Assembly (NCBI GenBank): GCA_964408175.1
Contig: CAYOYL010000080.1
Location: forward strand, 1 to 7,531
Length of the DNA stretch: 7,531 nt
DNA from: JAFGKM01 sp964408175
Lineage (GTDB): Bacteria; Ratteibacteria; UBA8468; B48-G9; JAFGKM01
Direction: 5' to 3'
Shown here: one piece after another, positions 6,237-7,531 of the stretch
How the letters are laid out: every line of letters starts with the position of its first letter
Position numbering within the stretch: position 1 is the stretch's first letter
Made by a program: the position numbers and the translations under genes
Notes under the pieces: generated by a model
Told to the model about the DNA's origin: nothing
Database searches by the model: none
Seen by the model: the letters and a program-made list of their open reading frames with translations, nothing else

Positions 6237-6509
6237 TTATTCCTTTTCAATCCTGTATACATACTCCCCTTCCTTTATGTAGCCATAATTCTCCCTCAGT
6301 ATTTTTTCAGTATAATAAGGGTCTTCTTTCAAGGACTTGATTTTTTCAAGGAGTGCATCGTTTTCAGCCTGAAGTCTTTCTATTTCCGCATTGTAATACT
6401 TGAGTTTACGATAGTTGGCAATAAGACTCTTCAGTCTCGGTATGCTGATTAATGCGAAAAATATACTGATAAAAATTATAAGATACCTCTTCCTATTTTT
6501 TCTTCTCAT
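6237..6509 (-). CDS. ftsB: FtsB/DivIC-type septum formation initiator
   Basis: This 90-residue bitopic membrane protein has a basic N terminus (MRRKNRKR), one hydrophobic segment (about 9-24), a coiled coil with heptad character (about 30-62) and the diagnostic C-terminal block DPYYTEKILRENYGY (63-77) followed by EGEYVYRI (80-87). FtsB/DivIC proteins pair with FtsL through the coiled coil and recruit and activate the septal peptidoglycan synthase (FtsQ/FtsI/FtsW) at the division site. The charged start stays in the cytoplasm and the C-terminal part lies outside. Location directly after eno is the classic position of ftsB in many bacteria. Its ATG lies inside the last codons of eno (17-bp overlap, different frame), and no strong ribosome-binding site is visible, so translation is probably coupled to eno. 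DivIC is the equivalent name if the host is Gram-positive. Confidence 0.9.
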   Translation of the reverse strand: MRRKNRKRYLIIFISIFFALISIPRLKSLIANYRKLKYYNAEIERLQAENDALLEKIKSLKEDPYYTEKILRENYGYIKEGEYVYRIEKE

Positions 6510-7531
6510 GTTTCAGATATTTACCGTAATATTCTGCAGTATCCCCGAGAGACTCCTCAATTCTTAACAACTGGTTGTATTTGCACAGGCGTTCGGACCT
6601 GCTTAGGGAACCGGTTTTAATCTGACCGGCGTTTACACCAACTGCAAGGTCGGCTATAAAAGAGTCTTCAGTCTCGCCGCTTCTGTGGGAGATAATGACT
6701 CCGTAGGTATTTCTCTGCGCCATCTCAACAGTCTCGAAAGTCTCACTCAGGGTGCCTATCTGGTTTACCTTTACAAGAATGGCATTGGCAACATCTTTTT
6801 CTATGCCTTCTCTGAATATCTTCGGGTTAGTCACAAATATATCATCGCCGACAATCTGAATCTTGCTGCCCATCTTTTCAGTCATGATATTCCAGCCATC
6901 CCAATCATTCTCTGCCAGACCGTCCTCTATGGAGAATACAGGATATTTCTTTATTATTTTCTCATAATATTCTATAAGGTCGGACGAACCTACTTTTTTC
7001 CCTTCAAAGAGGTACCCTCCTTTTTCATACAGGGAGGATGCTGCAATGTCAAGGGCAATAGAAACATCTTTTCCTGCTTTATATCCTGCTTTTTCAATTG
7101 CCTCTATTATCAGTTCCATCGCCTCTTCATTCTTCTTCAGACTTGGAGCAAAACCCCCCTCATCCCCAACAGAGGTTATATATCCCTTCTCTTTAAGGGT
7201 TTTCTTTAAAACCTGGAATACCTCCGCAACCATCCTGTAACCATCCTTAAATGTTCTTGCACCGAGAGGTGCTATCATAAACTCCTGTATGTTTAGGTTG
7301 TTATCGGCATGCATCCCTCCGTTTATAACGTTGCATAAGGGAACTGGCAAAATATTGGCTTTAAGTCCCCCAAGATAAAAATAGAGCGGTATATCAAGGG
7401 TAGCAGCCGCGGCCCTGGCTACTGCAAGGCTTACTCCCAGTATTGCATTGGCACCGAGTTTTGATTTATTCTCCGTACCGTCAAGTTCTATCAATAACCT
7501 GTCAATTTCTCTCTGTTCGTAGACAATCATA
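6493..7531 (-). CDS. eno: Enolase, C-terminal part (5' end beyond the window)
   Basis: About 345 codons are present and the frame runs off the right edge. By comparison with E. coli enolase (432 residues), roughly 80 N-terminal residues are missing, so the ATG at the edge is internal. Enolase converts 2-phosphoglycerate to phosphoenolpyruvate in glycolysis and works in reverse in gluconeogenesis. Counting from the first residue visible here, DGTENKSKLGANAIL is at 17-31 and the acid-site GDEGGFAP at 122-129 (Glu124). The magnesium ligands are Asp161 in ALDIAAS, Glu202 in SIEDGL and Asp229 in VGDD. The base Lys254 is in VKVNQIG, His282 in SHRSGETEDS, and Lys305 in AGQIKTGS. Every catalytic residue that falls in the window is intact. 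The end overlaps the next gene by 17 bp. Confidence 0.98.
   Translation of the reverse strand, partial: MIVYEQREIDRLLIELDGTENKSKLGANAILGVSLAVARAAAATLDIPLYFYLGGLKANILPVPLCNVINGGMHADNNLNIQEFMIAPLGARTFKDGYRMVAEVFQVLKKTLKEKGYITSVGDEGGFAPSLKKNEEAMELIIEAIEKAGYKAGKDVSIALDIAASSLYEKGGYLFEGKKVGSSDLIEYYEKIIKKYPVFSIEDGLAENDWDGWNIMTEKMGSKIQIVGDDIFVTNPKIFREGIEKDVANAILVKVNQIGTLSETFETVEMAQRNTYGVIISHRSGETEDSFIADLAVGVNAGQIKTGSLSRSERLCKYNQLLRIEESLGDTAEYYGKYLKHEKKK

Noticed and set aside
6685..7209. Plus-strand 174-residue reading frame with hydrophobic stretches
   Set aside because: It is antisense to enolase, whose catalytic residues are fully conserved. The hydrophobic look follows from reading the complement.
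1..7531. CRISPR array, transposase, phage or toxin-antitoxin genes
   Set aside because: No regularly spaced repeats, no transposase or integrase motifs, and no small paired genes of that kind are visible in any frame.

Overview
This is a bacterial window with moderate G+C, made up of two convergent groups of genes. Positions 1-1289 read rightward: a complete tRNA-Pro(CGG), then a uroporphyrinogen-decarboxylase-family protein of unknown substrate. Positions 1354-7531 read leftward as one compact gene string: enolase (5' part beyond the window edge), a small FtsB/DivIC-type division protein, seryl-tRNA synthetase, a 756-residue protein that looks like a cytoplasmic polysaccharide-lyase-type toroid plus beta-sandwich protein, and an M20-family amidohydrolase. 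The cell-division protein and the bacterial-type SerRS show that the source is a bacterium. The sequence does not settle the phylum. The mix of housekeeping genes with a UroD-like enzyme and a lyase-like protein would fit an Omnitrophota-type or related uncultured lineage, but that is only an impression. The tRNA gene does not encode its CCA end.

The housekeeping part is tightly packed. eno and ftsB overlap by 17 bp, ftsB and serS are 14 bp apart, and serS and the lyase-like gene are 21 bp apart, so co-transcription and partly coupled translation are likely. A GC-rich palindromic intergenic repeat (2604-2640) breaks the packing before the M20 gene. It affects the choice of start for that gene: I prefer the ATG at 2526, giving 390 residues, over the longer reading frame from 2595. 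The two groups converge across 1290-1353, where I see no convincing terminator.

The most unusual part is 59-237, immediately after the tRNA. The last 16 bases of the tRNA gene plus the next 35 bp, ending just past an ATG, are present twice (64-114 and 187-237, 50 of 51 bases identical, exactly 123 bp apart). The second copy leads into the UroD-like gene, and the first carries a spare in-frame ATG. The tRNA T-arm strand can pair with a downstream segment over 13 bp, and that segment can instead pair with the bases just after it in a 9-bp hairpin around the spare ATG. This looks like a tandem duplication or the scar of an insertion at a tRNA 3' end, perhaps with an effect on tRNA processing or on translation of the gene. 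I do not see a complete new multi-gene system. The candidates worth following are this tRNA-adjacent structure and the unassigned lyase-like protein. No stretch longer than 300 bases lacks a gene.
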